A stretch of DNA of 45,231 bases from JAVBQJ01 sp031549115 (GCA_031549115.1 JAVBQJ010000032.1:1-45231), one strand, 5' to 3'. Counted from the stretch's first letter, positions 16,691-24,505 are shown. Program-made: numbers and translations. The notes: a model not told the origin generated them from the letters alone.

Positions 16691-17551
16691 ATGCAACGTG
16701 ATTATGTCATTGAAAACTATATTCCGTGGCAGGATTTCCGCCTCGGCTGCGTCCGGGTATTGCATCAACGCGGGATGGCCGAACCGAAGATCCACCGGCA
16801 TAAGAATTTCCACGAGCTGGTGATCGTGCGCAGCGGCAGTGCTCGACATTGCGTCGACGGCTGCGAGCAATTGATCTCCGCCGGGAGCGTATTCCTGGTG
16901 TTCCCCGATCAGCACCACGGCTTTCGCGAATTGGAGGACCTGGAAATCTACAACCTGCTTTTCGGCCGCGCCATCTTCCGCTATTTCCTGCCCGACCTGA
17001 CCAGCATGGAGGGCTTCCAGCTGCTGTTCAAGTCCCGGAACAACTACCCTCGGCGCTGTCTGACCGACGGCTTGAAAGTGCCGGCGCAGCTCTTTCCGGA
17101 GCTGCTGGCGATGTTGGACGAAATGGTCGCATACAACCAGAATCCGCCCCCCGGCGCCCAGACCGTCCTGTTGAGCGACTTCATGAAGGTGGCGCGGCTG
17201 CTCTCCTGCCATGTGTTTTGGAGCTCCGAGTCTCCGAAGCTGTCGCATATACAGCCGTTGAGCGGCCTGCTGGCGCGCCTCGACCGCGAATTCCGCGCGG
17301 AGTGGCCGGTGCCGCGGATGGCGGCGTCGGTCAATATGTCGGTCCCCAACTTCAACCGGGAATTCAAAAAACTGACCGGATCGTCCCCCGGCAACTATCT
17401 TTTGTCGCTGCGTCTGGAAAAGGCCGCCGCGCTGCTGCATCTGAAGGAGCTGAAGGTCACCAATGTCGCCTTTGACTGCGGTTTTGGCGATCTCAATTAC
17501 TTCTCCCGCGCCTTCAAGAAGCGCTACGGCGTTTCCCCCAGCCGGGCCTGA
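16691..17551 (+). CDS. AraC-family transcriptional regulator (module B)
   Basis: 286 residues. The N-terminal cupin-like sensor runs from 'HRHKNFHELVIVRSGSARHC' through 'GSVFLVFPDQHHGFREL'. The C-terminal double helix-turn-helix has 'WPVPRMAASVNMSVPNFNRE' and 'LKVTNVAFDCGFGDLNYFSR', ending KKRYGVSPSRA. It lies in an AT-rich 225-bp divergent region with the prepilin-TIM-beta-helix operon, its most likely target. The ribosome site is poor (only TAGGAC about 15 bases upstream), so expression is probably low. Confidence 0.9.
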   Translation: MQRDYVIENYIPWQDFRLGCVRVLHQRGMAEPKIHRHKNFHELVIVRSGSARHCVDGCEQLISAGSVFLVFPDQHHGFRELEDLEIYNLLFGRAIFRYFLPDLTSMEGFQLLFKSRNNYPRRCLTDGLKVPAQLFPELLAMLDEMVAYNQNPPPGAQTVLLSDFMKVARLLSCHVFWSSESPKLSHIQPLSGLLARLDREFRAEWPVPRMAASVNMSVPNFNREFKKLTGSSPGNYLLSLRLEKAAALLHLKELKVTNVAFDCGFGDLNYFSRAFKKRYGVSPSRA

Positions 17552-17564
17552 TGCCAGGCTGGTA

Positions 17565-18446
17565 TTATTTTCTGTATTCCCGCGGCGAACAGTTGAAGCG
17601 TTTGCGGAATTGACGCGAGAAATAATTGGAATCGGCAAACCCGCATTCCGAGGCGATTTCCGAGATGCTTTCGTCGGTTTTCAGCAGGCGCTCCGCCGCT
17701 TTGGCCAGGCGGACGTGGAGCAGATAATCGATCGGCGAATACCCCGTCACCCGCTTGAACACCGGCAGCAGCGTACTCGGCGCCATGGAGGCGATTTTCG
17801 ATATTTCCGGGATCGTCCAATTCCTCCGGTAATCGTTTTCGAGGTGGCTTATCACTTCGCCCAGACGGCACAGCGAACGCGCCATCGGATTCCGGTCCTG
17901 GGAGTATTCACGGGACAGAAAAACGAATATTTCCAGCACCTTCGCCAGGAGGATGAGGTCGAAGCCGGGGTGATTCGAGCGGATTTCAACCGTCATTTGA
18001 TGCAGGATATTTTTCAAAGGCAGCATGGCGTCGGGTGAAATATGGAGGCGGCTCTTGAATTTGTGACGGCGGCGGTAGGTGGGTTCAAAGAGGAAAAACG
18101 CGTTGAAACCCGGGAGGCTCCGCAGACTCCGCAGGTGGCTTTTCAGGTAAAAATCATCGAACATGATGTTGTACATGCCAAGACCGTGCCGCTCTTGAAA
18201 ATAGTGTTCGGTGTGGCCCTGAATCAGGAAAATATCGCCCGCCGAAACCGGGTATGCGGTGCCGTCGATCCAATGGGTCCCATCGCCGTGCGTGATGACG
18301 ATCAGTTCGGCGAAATCGTGCGTATGCAGCGTATCCGTAAGGTCCCCCGGGTGCTGTACCGGCGAGTCGCCCTGAATGGTCTTCAAGGCGATGGGACAGC
18401 CCTCCGGCGGAAAGAAATCGTTTCGGTTGGCGACGACGGTCTGCAT
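17565..18446 (-). CDS. AraC-family transcriptional regulator next to the isomerase gene
   Basis: 293 residues. A cupin sensor with metal/sugar-binding histidines ('TLHTHDFAELIVITHGDGTH', 'GDIFLIQGHTEHYFQ') is followed by the AraC DNA-binding domain: 'WTIPEISKIASMAPSTLLPV' and 'ESISEIASECGFADSNYFSR', ending RFNCSPREYRK. Similar in layout to the RhaS/RhaR type. Convergent with the module B regulator 13 bp away and divergent from the xylose-isomerase-like gene. The 131-bp space between them carries two copies of TTCGTAATATA 21 bp apart, its probable binding site. Confidence 0.9.
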   Translation of the reverse strand: MQTVVANRNDFFPPEGCPIALKTIQGDSPVQHPGDLTDTLHTHDFAELIVITHGDGTHWIDGTAYPVSAGDIFLIQGHTEHYFQERHGLGMYNIMFDDFYLKSHLRSLRSLPGFNAFFLFEPTYRRRHKFKSRLHISPDAMLPLKNILHQMTVEIRSNHPGFDLILLAKVLEIFVFLSREYSQDRNPMARSLCRLGEVISHLENDYRRNWTIPEISKIASMAPSTLLPVFKRVTGYSPIDYLLHVRLAKAAERLLKTDESISEIASECGFADSNYFSRQFRKRFNCSPREYRK

Positions 18447-18458
18447 AAAATCCTCAAA

Positions 18459-18490
18459 TTCGTAATATAGTGCTGTTATTTCGTAATATA
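18459..18490. promoter_or_regulatory. direct-repeat operator for the divergent AraC regulator
   Basis: TTCGTAATATA occurs exactly at 18459-18469 and 18480-18490, a 21-bp repeat distance (two helical turns) as for AraC/RhaS half-sites. The second copy ends just upstream of where a -35 would be for the TATATT at 18518-18523, whose own -35 (AGGTTT at 18495) is poor. This fits activation of the isomerase gene from a site touching the -35, and autoregulation of the regulator. Confidence 0.6.
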
Positions 18491-18577
18491 ATCAAGGTTT
18501 TCCGATTTACAAAGCAGTATATTGAAAGCAGGCCCGAAAAAAATGCCTGAAACAATCAAATAAGGAGTCTGATCACC

Positions 18578-19612
18578 ATGCAGGGAACATTCCGCTTTTC
18601 GTTCGGTCCGTGGAACATTCATGAAGGCGCCGATCCGTTCGGTCCCGAAGTCCGCGGCTCCATCCCCTTCAACACGAAACTCGAAGCGTACAAGAAACTC
18701 GGTTTCGACGGCGTGCAATTCCATGATGACGATGCGGTTCCGAATATGGCGAACATGACGCCGGAGGCGATCGCCAAAGAGGCCAAGGCGCTGAAAAAGA
18801 CACTCGACGATCATGGCCTGGTCGCGGAATTCGTCGCGCCGCGCATGTGGTTTGCCGAAGAAACCATCGACGGCGGCTACACCAACAACTGCCCGAAGTG
18901 CCGCGCTTACGCGATCGAACGCAGCAAGCGCACGATCGATATCGCGAATGCGCTCGGAACCCGTAATATCGTTCTATGGCTTGCCCGCGAAGGCACCTAT
19001 ATCCGTGAGGCGAAAGATCCCGTCGTGGCGACGGAACGCATCGCCGAAGCGCTTCAGATCATGCTCGATTACGACAAAAATGTCCGGATCATGATTGAGT
19101 CCAAGCCCAACGAACCGATGGATCACACTTACATCCCGACGATCGGCCACGCCATCGCGATGGGTCTGATGACGAACGCGCCCGAGCGGGTGGGATGCCT
19201 GATCGAGACCGCCCACGCGCTGCTGGCGAACCTGTCGCCGTCCGACGAAATGGGATTCGCGCTCGCTCACAAGAAGCTCTGGAGCGTGCACCTGAACGAC
19301 CAGAACAGCCTGAAATTCGACCAGGATCTCACCTTCGGAGCGGTCGATCCGCGCCGTGCGTTGAACCAGGTCCGCGTGCTCGACAAGCACGGCTTCGGCA
19401 ACAACGGCGAGTGGGTCGGATTGGACGTGAAGGTCATGCGCACCCAGAAAGACGGCGTGGGCCTGAAGCATCTCGACTACAGCCGGAAAATCTTCCTGAA
19501 GCTGCTCGAGATTTCCCGCTCGATGGACGACAGCATGATTGAGAAACTGGTCGCGGAACGCGATTATGAAGAGCTCAACTACTATATCCTCAACGCCATG
19601 TTGAAGGGCTGA
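18578..19612 (+). CDS. xylose-isomerase-family (class I-like) sugar isomerase
   Basis: 344 residues, cytoplasmic TIM barrel. It keeps the actinobacterial-type xylose isomerase landmarks: 'GFDGVQFHDDDAVP' (catalytic His49, Asp52), 'WLAREGTY', 'IESKPNEPMDH' (Glu174 metal, Lys176), 'GCLIETAHALLANL' (Glu210, His213), 'LKFDQDLTFGAVD' (Asp248, Asp250) and 'GLDVKVMRTQ' (Asp283). One metal-1 ligand is changed: the Asp of 'HIDLN' in xylose isomerase is His238 here ('SVHLND'). It is also about 40 residues shorter than typical. A different aldose/ketose substrate is therefore possible, so no gene symbol is given. AAGGAG precedes the ATG by 11 bases. A GC hairpin follows at 19633. Confidence 0.82.
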   Translation: MQGTFRFSFGPWNIHEGADPFGPEVRGSIPFNTKLEAYKKLGFDGVQFHDDDAVPNMANMTPEAIAKEAKALKKTLDDHGLVAEFVAPRMWFAEETIDGGYTNNCPKCRAYAIERSKRTIDIANALGTRNIVLWLAREGTYIREAKDPVVATERIAEALQIMLDYDKNVRIMIESKPNEPMDHTYIPTIGHAIAMGLMTNAPERVGCLIETAHALLANLSPSDEMGFALAHKKLWSVHLNDQNSLKFDQDLTFGAVDPRRALNQVRVLDKHGFGNNGEWVGLDVKVMRTQKDGVGLKHLDYSRKIFLKLLEISRSMDDSMIEKLVAERDYEELNYYILNAMLKG

Positions 19613-19632
19613 GGTAAAGGGTAGTCTGTCAT

Positions 19633-19672
19633 CGGCGCCGGCGGGTTTTTCCCGTCCGGCGCCGGTTTGTTT
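19633..19672 (+). terminator. terminator of the isomerase gene
   Basis: A GC-rich hairpin, CGGCGCCGGCGGG / CCCGTCCGGCGCCG with a TTTTT loop (19633-19664), is followed by a T-rich stretch (GTTTGTTT). One mismatch in the stem. Confidence 0.7.
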
Positions 19673-19722
19673 CGGTGTGGCTATTTCTTCGGATAAAAAC
19701 ACGGTTTTTTGCCGGAACGGAC

Positions 19723-19750
19723 TTGCATAAGCCGGAATCGACGGTATATT
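19723..19750 (+). promoter_or_regulatory. rpmE promoter
   Basis: TTGCAT (19723-19728), 16-base spacer, TATATT (19745-19750), 43 bases before ATG 19794. Confidence 0.6.
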
Positions 19751-19793
19751 ATAGAGTTCACATTTAAAATTCAACATGCAGGAATTTATAGCA

Positions 19794-20000
19794 ATGAAAA
19801 AAGACATCCATCCGAAGTATACCGAAGCCAAGGTCTCTTGCGCCTGCGGCGAAGTCTGGCACATCAAGTCCACCCGTCCGGAATTCAAGGTCGGTATCTG
19901 CGCCAAATGCCACCCGTTCTTCACCGGCAAACAGAAGTTCGTCGACACGGCAGGCCGTATCGAGAAGTTCAATCAGCGCTACGCCCGCAAGTCCAACTAG
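19794..20000 (+). CDS. rpmE: 50S ribosomal protein L31
   Basis: 68 residues beginning MKKDIHPKY, the standard L31 start, so ATG 19794 is preferred over the in-frame 19776. The zinc-binding cysteines are present ('VSCACGEV' and 'GICAKCHPFFTGKQ'), so this is the zinc-containing (C+) type. It is followed by the near-universal 'DTAGRIEKFNQRY'. AGGAA lies about 10 bases upstream. The rpmE-prfA order is common in many bacteria. Confidence 0.95.
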   Translation: MKKDIHPKYTEAKVSCACGEVWHIKSTRPEFKVGICAKCHPFFTGKQKFVDTAGRIEKFNQRYARKSN

Positions 20001-20005
20001 CGGCT

Positions 20006-20026
20006 CCGAATCCATTGCGGATTCGG
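20006..20026 (+). terminator. small hairpin after rpmE
   Basis: CCGAATCC (20006-20013) pairs with GGATTCGG (20019-20026) around a 5-base loop, with a T-run only 14 bases further on. It may be a weak terminator or an RNA 3'-end stabiliser. Confidence 0.4.
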
Positions 20027-20053
20027 GATCGAGACAATCGTTTTTTTGTTTTC

Positions 20054-20080
20054 AAGCCCGGTTCATACCGGGCTTTTTTT
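20054..20080 (+). terminator. intrinsic terminator between rpmE and prfA
   Basis: AAGCCCGGT / ACCGGGCTT (20054-20062 and 20067-20075) with loop TCAT, followed by TTTTT. It lies only 19 bases before the prfA start, so prfA must rely on readthrough, or the hairpin tunes the ratio of the two genes. No clear prfA promoter was seen inside. Confidence 0.85.
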
Positions 20081-20098
20081 GTTTAAGGGAGGCGGCAG

Positions 20099-21190
20099 AT
20101 GGCATTGGACCCGGCGGATATCAGAGCACATATCGATCACTTGCGCGAACATGCGGCGGCATTGGCCGAATCGTTGGCCGATCCGGCGATTTACGGCAAG
20201 CCGGCGGATCTCAAGCGCATTTCGCAGGAGCACCGCAAGCTCGGGGCGCTGTTTGCCGACTATGACCGCTGGTGCGCCGCGCTCGGCGAAATCGCCGACA
20301 ACGAGGGGATGCTGGCGCAGGAGTCCGACGCCGAACTGCGGGAGATGGCCGAGACCGACATCGCGCAGTTGACCGCCGAGTGCGAAGCGCTCGAAATGCG
20401 GGTGCGGCTGGCGCTGCTGCCGCCCGACCCGAACGACACGAAAAACATCATCGTCGAAATCCGCCCCGCTGCCGGCGGCGACGAGGCGGCGCTGTTCACC
20501 GGGGATTTGTTCCGGTTGTATACGTATTATGCGGAGCAGCGCGGCTGGACGCTGGAGGTGCTCGACCAGAGCGACAGCGATCTCGGCGGCTTGAAGAGCG
20601 TGGCATTTTCGCTCTCCGGGGATTCGGTGTACTCGCGGATGAAATTCGAATCCGGCGTCCACCGGGTGCAGCGGGTGCCCGCGACCGAAGCGTCGGGGCG
20701 GATTCACACGTCGACGGTGACGGTGGCGGTGATGCCCGAGGCCGACGAGGTCGAAATCGATATCCGGACGGAAGATCTGCGCTTCGATGTGTTCCGTTCG
20801 TCGGGGCCGGGCGGACAGTGCGTCAACACCACCGACTCGGCGGTGCGGGTGACCCACATCCCGACCGGTTTGTCGGTGGCCAGCCAGCAGGAAAAATCGC
20901 AGCACCGCAACAAGGAAATCGCGTTGCGGATCCTGTATGCGCGATTGCTGGAAATCAAGCAGAACGAAGAGGCCGCCAAGCAGGCCGCGGACAAGCGTTC
21001 GCAGGTCGGCACCGGCGATCGTTCCGAGCGGATCCGGACCTACAATTACCCGCAGAACCGGGTCACCGACCACCGCTTCAACGTGTCGACCCACGACCTG
21101 CCGAAGCTGATGGAGGGCGAACTGGACCTGATCCTCGAACCGATCCTGCTCCAGAGCTGCGAGCGCGCGCTCGAAAGCCTGCGTTCGTAA
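20099..21190 (+). CDS. prfA: peptide chain release factor 1
   Basis: 363 residues, full length. It terminates translation at UAA and UAG. The stop-codon-reading tripeptide region is seen in 'VPATEASGRIHTSTVTVAV' (PAT motif), and the peptidyl-hydrolysis loop in 'SSGPGGQCVNTTDSAVRVTH' (GGQ). The N-terminal coiled region and 'AGGDEAALFTGDLFRLYTYY' are typical of RF1. AGGGAGGC lies 9 bases upstream. prmC, often next to prfA, is not here. Confidence 0.96.
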   Translation: MALDPADIRAHIDHLREHAAALAESLADPAIYGKPADLKRISQEHRKLGALFADYDRWCAALGEIADNEGMLAQESDAELREMAETDIAQLTAECEALEMRVRLALLPPDPNDTKNIIVEIRPAAGGDEAALFTGDLFRLYTYYAEQRGWTLEVLDQSDSDLGGLKSVAFSLSGDSVYSRMKFESGVHRVQRVPATEASGRIHTSTVTVAVMPEADEVEIDIRTEDLRFDVFRSSGPGGQCVNTTDSAVRVTHIPTGLSVASQQEKSQHRNKEIALRILYARLLEIKQNEEAAKQAADKRSQVGTGDRSERIRTYNYPQNRVTDHRFNVSTHDLPKLMEGELDLILEPILLQSCERALESLRS

Positions 21191-21216
21191 ATACCGGGAA
21201 AATCCATTGGCCCGTA

Positions 21217-21245
21217 TTGACAATCCGTAAAACCGGCTGTATAAT
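21217..21245 (+). promoter_or_regulatory. perfect sigma-70-type promoter
   Basis: TTGACA (21217-21222), exactly 17 bases, TATAAT (21240-21245), the full consensus with optimal spacing. It drives the two-gene membrane operon starting at 21321. Confidence 0.85.
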
Positions 21246-21320
21246 GCAACTTTGCAGATCTGTGTTTTTGTCGTATTCGCCGTCGACGGAGCGACATCTT
21301 TTCCCGGAGAGGATGAGTCT

Positions 21321-21767
21321 ATGCAGCCCCGCAGCAGAAAGCAAAAGCCGTGGATACCGGTGGTGTTGGCCGGGGGATTGTTGCTGAGTGCGGCTCTCTG
21401 GCTTTTGGGGCCGGATTCTGCGGCGGCGCTTCCGAAAGCGCAATTTGTGCCGTTGGATGAGCCGGAGGTTTGGATACTGTCCGGATATCATAACAAAGTT
21501 TATCAAAGTTTCATTCCTCTGAAGGATTTTCCGCGTTCCCGTCCGGGGCACAACAGCAGCCGGGGGATTCAGGTGCCGGACACCGATATTGGCATTGTCC
21601 TGCAGGAACAAGACTCTCCGTCCGGATTGTTGACGTGGGAAATTACCGTGAACAGCGAGTGCTTCACAATACCGGACTGGCGTGATACCGGAAAGCGCGA
21701 AGAGGTCATCTGCCGCGGTCCCTACTGGTCGGTGAAGGTCGTTCGTTATAAGGAGAGGTGGCTGTGA
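21321..21767 (+). CDS. membrane-anchored protein of unknown function
   Basis: 148 residues. ATG 21321 is chosen for GAGGATGAG just upstream. A basic N-terminus (MQPRSRKQKP) leads into one hydrophobic helix ('WIPVVLAGGLLLSAALWLL'), and the remaining about 110 residues are predicted extracytoplasmic with beta character ('VWILSGYHNKVYQSFIPLKD', 'LLTWEITVNSECF'). No known domain recognised. The stop overlaps the GTG start of the next gene by 4 bases (GTGA), so the pair is translationally coupled, and the two proteins probably act together at the membrane. Confidence 0.7.
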   Translation: MQPRSRKQKPWIPVVLAGGLLLSAALWLLGPDSAAALPKAQFVPLDEPEVWILSGYHNKVYQSFIPLKDFPRSRPGHNSSRGIQVPDTDIGIVLQEQDSPSGLLTWEITVNSECFTIPDWRDTGKREEVICRGPYWSVKVVRYKERWL

Positions 21768-22675
21768 AATTTCAACGCGTATTGTCGGCTTTTTTGCTGC
21801 TCGGCGCCATGTTTCCGGGGATGGCGAAGGCAGCAGAGAAAATGGAAATCACCGAAGAGCAAAGGCGGGGGGCGGCACTGTTGCGTTCCGCGATGGAGGC
21901 GGGAAAAGCGGCTGCATATGCCGCAGTGGTAAAAGAGCCATTCAAAAAAGAGTGGGGGGAGGTGACCGAAGCCCGTTTTTTCCGGAGGCCGCGCAGTGAT
22001 GATGGCGGAGTTGATTTGCGGTTGGAGCTCTATCGGGGCCGGCAGTGTTTTGCCGTTTTCATTCAAAACCAGGACGGGCAGTTTGCCATGCGCGGAGATG
22101 GGAAAATGGCGGTCCGCGGTGGCGAATTTGCCACTCTCTTTCACCTGGAGTATCTTGGCGCGGAATTTTATTACTGGGAAATGGATTACAACCAATACCA
22201 GATTTCGGAAGCCAGCTATCAGGGGGTTCCCTGTTACCGGGTGATGGTGACTGTGCCGATCAAAGACGATTTGCCGGCTTTGCGCGGGTTGACCGGGGTC
22301 ATGATCTCGGGGGAGGAGGAGCAGCGGCAATTTTGGCAACGCCATCCCTTTTCCCGTGAATTTCTGATCGGAAAAGACAACCTGGCGATTTATTCCCGCA
22401 AACACTACAACGCCCGGAAAAAATTGATCTATTCCGCTTCGCTCGGAAAGGTGGATTTTGCTCCGGATTGGAGCATTCATCCCGGTTTTTTCGATACCCC
22501 GAAGAATATTCTCGCCGAGGTCGGACAGGAATATTCCTTTTATGGATTGCTTCACTGGGAAGACACCCGACATGCCGCCGCATCTAATGTGACATCATGG
22601 ATTCTCGGCATAGCGGGCGCGGCATTGTTAATTTTCGCCTTTCTTTACCGGAAGGGCTGGCTGGGAGCGAAATAA
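21764..22675 (+). CDS. exported, membrane-tethered LolA-like (lipoprotein-sorting-like) protein
   Basis: 303 residues. GTG 21764 is preferred to GTG 21758 because AAGGAGAGG ends just before it and the N-terminus then becomes a standard signal peptide (MKFQRVLSAFLLLGAMFPGM, cut after AKA). Residues about 40-265 are a beta-rich domain with the flavour of outer-membrane lipoprotein-sorting proteins: 'LRLELYRGRQCFAVFIQNQD', then 'GVPCYRVMVTVPIKDDLPAL', 'NLAIYSRKHYNARKKLIYS', 'VDFAPDWSIHPGFFDTPKN'. A C-terminal helix ('SWILGIAGAALLIFAFLYRK') would anchor it, unlike soluble LolA. Its last 31 bases overlap the convergent gene at 22645. Confidence 0.65.
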   Translation: MKFQRVLSAFLLLGAMFPGMAKAAEKMEITEEQRRGAALLRSAMEAGKAAAYAAVVKEPFKKEWGEVTEARFFRRPRSDDGGVDLRLELYRGRQCFAVFIQNQDGQFAMRGDGKMAVRGGEFATLFHLEYLGAEFYYWEMDYNQYQISEASYQGVPCYRVMVTVPIKDDLPALRGLTGVMISGEEEQRQFWQRHPFSREFLIGKDNLAIYSRKHYNARKKLIYSASLGKVDFAPDWSIHPGFFDTPKNILAEVGQEYSFYGLLHWEDTRHAAASNVTSWILGIAGAALLIFAFLYRKGWLGAK

Positions 22676-23907
22676 TTTTCAGCTTGCTTGATATACCGCT
22701 CCTGGAAGTTCAGGAAGTTTTCCATATCGTAATGGATGTGCCCGTTATCGTCGAAAGTCCAGATGCCCTGCTCCAGGCCGTCGGCGAGGAAGTTGAGGAA
22801 ATCCGTCAGGTTGCCCAGGCGGAACGCGTCGCCGGGAACCTCCTGCATGTCATAGTATACTTCCGGCGCATCGCCGGCAAGCTTGAGGAAATAACCGTCG
22901 CCGGCGCCGTCGTGGAGCAGCATCAGACAATCGGCGCGCTCCGGGCTCAATCCCCGGAACCACGGCTGGCGGCTGATCAGGAAGAGGCCGGCTGCCGCCG
23001 TGATGTCCATCGGTTCGCCCAACGGCATGATTTCCTGTTCGTTGAGTCCGTTGCTGAATTCCAACCATACCTCCAGCGGTTCCACCACCACGCCGCCGAG
23101 CTGTTCGCGCAGGAATCGGCGCGTGGATTCCGGCAGCGGCCGGTGCCGCGCCGCCAGCGCGGGGGCCTTTTCCCGCAATTGCTGTTGTAACCGGGCGACG
23201 GCGTTGTCCAGATCGCTCCGCTCGGGGGCCGTCAACCGGTACTCCCGCAGCTCCGGCACGATAAACCAGGGCAGGACGTTGCGGTAAATGCCGATGCCGA
23301 GCAGGACGGCCACCACCAGAAACACGATGCCGCACCCGATGAAACAGCTCTTCCACGGCGACACCCGGGGCAGTTGGTGCGGCAGCGTTTCCAACTGCGG
23401 CTGCCGGGGGTGGCGGATGGTATGGCGCAGAAACTTCACCCACTCCTCCAGCGCTTCCGGTGTCGGGAAGGCTTTTTCCCGGATGCAGAACGTCAGCGCG
23501 TTGCCGCGCTCCAGCCAGACGAAGCCGCCGCGCCGGCGCAGCCGGGTCAACAGCGAAAAGTGAACACATTCCGTGACTGTGGCGGTGGTCACGGTCAGGG
23601 TTTGCGCTTCATAATCGAACCGGTAGGCATATTCGGGGTGATACGTACGGCATTGATAGCGGGTAAGGTGGCGGAATTGCGGATACAGAAACAGCCATAA
23701 CGGCACCGCGAATAAAACCACATAGAGCACGCCGGCGCAGGTCCAGTAGCCGGCCGGCACCAGATCCGCCGCCAAAAGAGCGAATGCCAGGGCGGGAAGC
23801 ACCGGCGTCAGCAGCCACAGCGGCAGGGTCTTGCGCAAAAGATATTCGCGCAATTGCGCCAGAAATTCCGGCAACGGCAGCGCATCATGAAATTCCACGG
23901 TTTTCAT
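22645..23907 (-). CDS. YcxB-like membrane protein with C-terminal SUKH (SMI1/KNR4)-like domain
   Basis: 420 residues. Two close hydrophobic helices (about residues 28-75, 'LPLWLLTPVLPALAFALLAA' and 'GVLYVVLFAVPLWLFLYP') are followed by a YcxB-like beta domain ('YRFDYEAQTLTVTTATVTEC', 'FVWLERGNALTFCIREKAFP'). A third helix occurs near 195 ('CFIGCGIVFLVVAVLLGIGI'). The C-terminal about 170 residues look like a SUKH fold: 'PLEVWLEFSNGLNEQEIMPL', 'FLKLAGDAPEVYYDMQEVPG', 'LGNLTDFLNFLADGLEQGI'. SUKH proteins are often toxin-immunity or protein-binding modules; fusion to a membrane YcxB unit is unusual. Start overlaps the stop of the upstream YcxB gene by 4 bases. Confidence 0.65.
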   Translation of the reverse strand: MKTVEFHDALPLPEFLAQLREYLLRKTLPLWLLTPVLPALAFALLAADLVPAGYWTCAGVLYVVLFAVPLWLFLYPQFRHLTRYQCRTYHPEYAYRFDYEAQTLTVTTATVTECVHFSLLTRLRRRGGFVWLERGNALTFCIREKAFPTPEALEEWVKFLRHTIRHPRQPQLETLPHQLPRVSPWKSCFIGCGIVFLVVAVLLGIGIYRNVLPWFIVPELREYRLTAPERSDLDNAVARLQQQLREKAPALAARHRPLPESTRRFLREQLGGVVVEPLEVWLEFSNGLNEQEIMPLGEPMDITAAAGLFLISRQPWFRGLSPERADCLMLLHDGAGDGYFLKLAGDAPEVYYDMQEVPGDAFRLGNLTDFLNFLADGLEQGIWTFDDNGHIHYDMENFLNFQERYIKQAENYFAPSQPFR

Positions 23908-24440
23908 GAATCTTCCCTCCCTTGCAGCGATTGCCGTTGCAGCAGGTTCAGGAGTTCGTGAAAATCGGCCTCGGAGTCGAAGTCGCTTTTGCGCAGGATC
24001 GGATAGCCCGGCATCAGCAGCAACAGCAGTTCATCGTTGAGTGCCGGAGAGGGGCAGAGAAAATAGCCGCTGACTCCGTCCCAGCGGGCGGAAACGGCAA
24101 AGCCGGGAACCTCCGCATTCAAACCGGCGTCGGTCAGGCGAATCCGGTGCACCAATGGATACAATGGACTCTGCGACAGCGAACGCAGGACACTGTTGTT
24201 GGCGGCAACCCGGTTGCGTCTGGAGAAGAACGACGGCACGATGAATGCGGCAAATACGGCGACGATCAGGATCAGCAGAGTCAGGCTCATCGTTTTCCAG
24301 GCCATAATACCGCCCAGAAAAGCGAAAACAACCGCATAAAACCAAGCACACCACGGAATTCCGGCAATCTTCCGGAAGCATTCGACAATCGGAACCGCCT
24401 CTTCCAGTGTCAATGGGCGGTGGGTAACGGTGATATCCAT
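23904..24440 (-). CDS. YcxB-like membrane protein
   Basis: 178 residues. It begins with the short beta/helix region typical of YcxB proteins ('ITVTHRPLTLEEAVPIVEC'), then two adjacent transmembrane helices ('WCAWFYAVVFAFLGGIMAW', 'MSLTLLILIVAVFAAFIVP'), then a beta domain ('IRLTDAGLNAEVPGFAVSAR', 'SGYFLCPSPALNDELLLL') ending in a helical tail. Such proteins are of unknown function. First gene of a two-gene operon with a strong promoter at 24478-24505; the 4-base ATGA overlap couples it to the SUKH-fused paralogue. Confidence 0.72.
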   Translation of the reverse strand: MDITVTHRPLTLEEAVPIVECFRKIAGIPWCAWFYAVVFAFLGGIMAWKTMSLTLLILIVAVFAAFIVPSFFSRRNRVAANNSVLRSLSQSPLYPLVHRIRLTDAGLNAEVPGFAVSARWDGVSGYFLCPSPALNDELLLLLMPGYPILRKSDFDSEADFHELLNLLQRQSLQGREDS

Positions 24441-24477
24441 GAGCTGCCATCCCTTGTTGTTTTTTCGGTTTTACTTA

Positions 24478-24505
24478 AGTATAAACCCTTTGCCGGAGTT
24501 GTCAA
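24478..24505 (-). promoter_or_regulatory. promoter of the YcxB-like operon
   Basis: Minus strand TTGACA (24505-24500), 16-base spacer, TATACT (24483-24478), close to consensus and about 38 bases before ATG 24440. The -35 is part of an inverted repeat described separately. Confidence 0.75.

Noticed and set aside
21183..21320. Riboswitch or leader RNA before the membrane-protein pair
   Set aside because: The stretch is short and contains only the promoter and ribosome site; no paired structure stood out.
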